This document shows positions 62,141 through 64,000 of a DNA stretch of 64,000 nucleotides, piece by piece. Both the position numbers and the translations under genes were made by a program. The stretch spans positions 248,001 to 312,000 of the forward strand of contig NZ_SPEY01000020.1 in NCBI RefSeq assembly GCF_009360615.1, read 5' to 3'. A model generated the notes under the pieces. That model searched no databases, was not told the DNA's origin, and worked only from the letters and a program-made list of their open reading frames with translations. The DNA is from Comamonas sp. GTDB taxonomy: Bacteria > Pseudomonadota > Gammaproteobacteria > Burkholderiales > Burkholderiaceae_C. The first letter of the stretch is position 1. Each line of letters opens with the position of its first letter.

Positions 62141-62632
62141 ATGAAACACATTATTGCCGTGCTGCTCGAGAACGAGCCTGGAGCACTGTCGCGCGTCGTG
62201 GGTCTGTTTTCTGCCCGTGGCTACAACATTGAATCCCTGACTGTCGCGCCAACCGAGGATCCCTCGCTGTCGCGCATGACCATCCTCACCACAGGTTCGG
62301 ACGATGTGATCGAGCAAATCACAAAGCACCTGAACCGACTGATTGAAGTGGTTAAAGTGGTGGACCTGACCGAAGGTGCTTACACCGAGCGCGAGCTGAT
62401 GATGGTCAAGGTGCGTGCCGTGGGCAAGGAGCGCGAGGAAATGAAGCGCATGGCGGACATCTTCCGCGGCCGCATCATCGACGTGACCGAAAAGAGCTAC
62501 ACCGTGGAGCTGACCGGCGACCAGTCCAAGAACGACGCCTTCCTGCAAGCCATTGATCGCACTGCCATCCTTGAGACCGTTCGCACGGGCGCCTCGGGTA
62601 TTGGCCGTGGCGAACGCATTCTGCGTGTCTAA
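62141..62632 (+). CDS. ilvN: Acetolactate synthase small (regulatory) subunit
   Basis: This 163-residue protein is predicted from the ATG at 62141. An N-terminal ACT domain (MKHIIAVLLENEPGALSRVV, LFSARGYNIESLTVAPTEDP) and the C-terminal AHAS-small domain (RELMMVKVRAVGKEREEMKR, DIFRGRIIDVTEKSYTVELT) are both complete. It gives the large subunit full activity and valine feedback inhibition. The name ilvH would fit equally. Confidence 0.95.
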   Translation: MKHIIAVLLENEPGALSRVVGLFSARGYNIESLTVAPTEDPSLSRMTILTTGSDDVIEQITKHLNRLIEVVKVVDLTEGAYTERELMMVKVRAVGKEREEMKRMADIFRGRIIDVTEKSYTVELTGDQSKNDAFLQAIDRTAILETVRTGASGIGRGERILRV

Positions 62633-63721
<1,089 letters not shown>

Positions 63722-63768
63722 TCCAGGCACTTCATTCGGCGCAAGCCGGATGACTGCGCTTGGGCAAG

Positions 63769-63792
63769 AGGCCGCCTTCGGGTGGCCTTTTT
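63769..63792 (+). terminator. Terminator after ilvC
   Basis: AGGCCGCC/GGTGGCCT with a TTCG tetraloop and a T run follows the ilvC stop by about 50 bases. Confidence 0.88.
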
Positions 63793-63860
63793 CATTGCGG
63801 ATGCGATCTGTGTGGCGGGTACACTGGTAGCAGGAACATGGTCATGAGGACCGTGCTCGA

Positions 63861-63906
63861 AATACTATTGTTTTAATAGCTGCATGCATAGACATGCAAG
63901 CACTGG
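63861..63906. repeat. Interspersed repeat, copy 5 (ilvC-pssA gap)
   Basis: CTATTGTTTTAATAGCTGCATGC, a few bases later ATGCAAGCACT. It has the same CTATT...AATAG core and GCAAGC segment as the other copies. Confidence 0.5.
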
Positions 63907-63917
63907 AGGTCTGTTTG

Positions 63918-64000
63918 ATGCAAAACAGCAATGAATCTGCCGATCTGAGTGGAATGCCGCGCAAGCCGCGCAAGGGCATTTATGTGCTGCCCAACCTTTT
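63918..64000 (+). CDS. pssA: Phosphatidylserine synthase, partial (N-terminus only)
   Basis: The first 27 codons are present, beginning MQNSNESADLSGMPRKPRKG and IYVLPNL, which is the usual cytosolic start of CDP-diacylglycerol-serine O-phosphatidyltransferase just before the first membrane helix. GGAGG lies nine bases upstream. The order ilvC-pssA is conserved in many betaproteobacteria. The rest is outside the window, so the call rests on this short match and on gene order. Confidence 0.75.
   Translation, partial: MQNSNESADLSGMPRKPRKGIYVLPNL

Overview
The window looks like a chromosome segment of a betaproteobacterium of the family Comamonadaceae, most likely Comamonas or a close relative. 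This is an inference from three things: the gene order ilvB-ilvN-ilvC-pssA and dnaX-ybaB-recR, the protein sequences themselves, and a short interspersed repeat with TTGATAGC/GCTATCAA-type ends that I associate with this family. No species call is possible from the sequence alone.

Bases 1 to about 33,250 are most of an apparently intact lambda-like, long-tailed prophage. Its left end lies outside the window. The left arm (1-1632, minus strand) carries small accessory genes, including a secreted DUF4124 protein, downstream of a candidate leftward promoter that has the same 18-bp operator type as the cI/cro switch. The switch is a CI-type S24 repressor (1884-2708, minus) facing a Cro-type protein (2804). 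The rightward early genes follow: a small Mor-type HTH protein, a CII-like regulator and a DUF1376 replication protein whose gene contains a cluster of GTCACG iterons. The rightward late genes are packaging (Nu1-like and GpA-like terminase), a second Mor-type HTH protein, gpW-like joiner, portal, a fused protease-capsid protein, DUF2190 protein, tail completion and tube proteins, tape measure, a set of poorly recognisable tail-tip proteins, and a lysis cassette (holin, SAR lysozyme, Rz and nested Rz1). The right arm, on the minus strand, holds a hicA-hicB toxin-antitoxin operon, a LexA-box-controlled umuD-umuC-orf operon and a large serine recombinase. The recombinase reading frame runs into the start of the host gene rimO, so the prophage sits exactly at the rimO 5' end.

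From 33,240 on the DNA is core chromosome. rimO is followed by the SRP RNA gene ffs (minus strand), then dnaX (with an A9 slippery run that could give a short gamma-like form), ybaB and recR. Next come mltD-gloB (minus), a methyltransferase-rnhA pair (plus), a thioredoxin-like gene and the molybdenum cofactor genes moeA-mobA-moaA (minus), a DUF2889 gene, a Crp/Fnr regulator, an Mpo1-like membrane protein and inorganic pyrophosphatase. Two paralogous methyl-accepting chemotaxis proteins follow, with a perfect FNR/Anr-type box between them. A GNAT-like gene carrying an in-frame repeat insertion is divergent from nadE-glnB. The minus-strand group LOG/dgkA/RDD/DUF3106/DUF3619/ECF sigma comes next. 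Its last three genes resemble in layout a membrane-linked sigma/anti-sigma/periplasmic-sensor unit. The window ends with the branched-chain amino acid genes ilvB-ilvN-ilvC and the first codons of pssA.

The observations I rate highest are the 25-bp palindromic elements flanking the gpW-portal genes next to a Mor-type regulator, the dnaX A9 tract, the sigma/DUF3619/DUF3106/RDD unit, the internal start inside the protease-capsid fusion, and the recombinase-rimO overlap.
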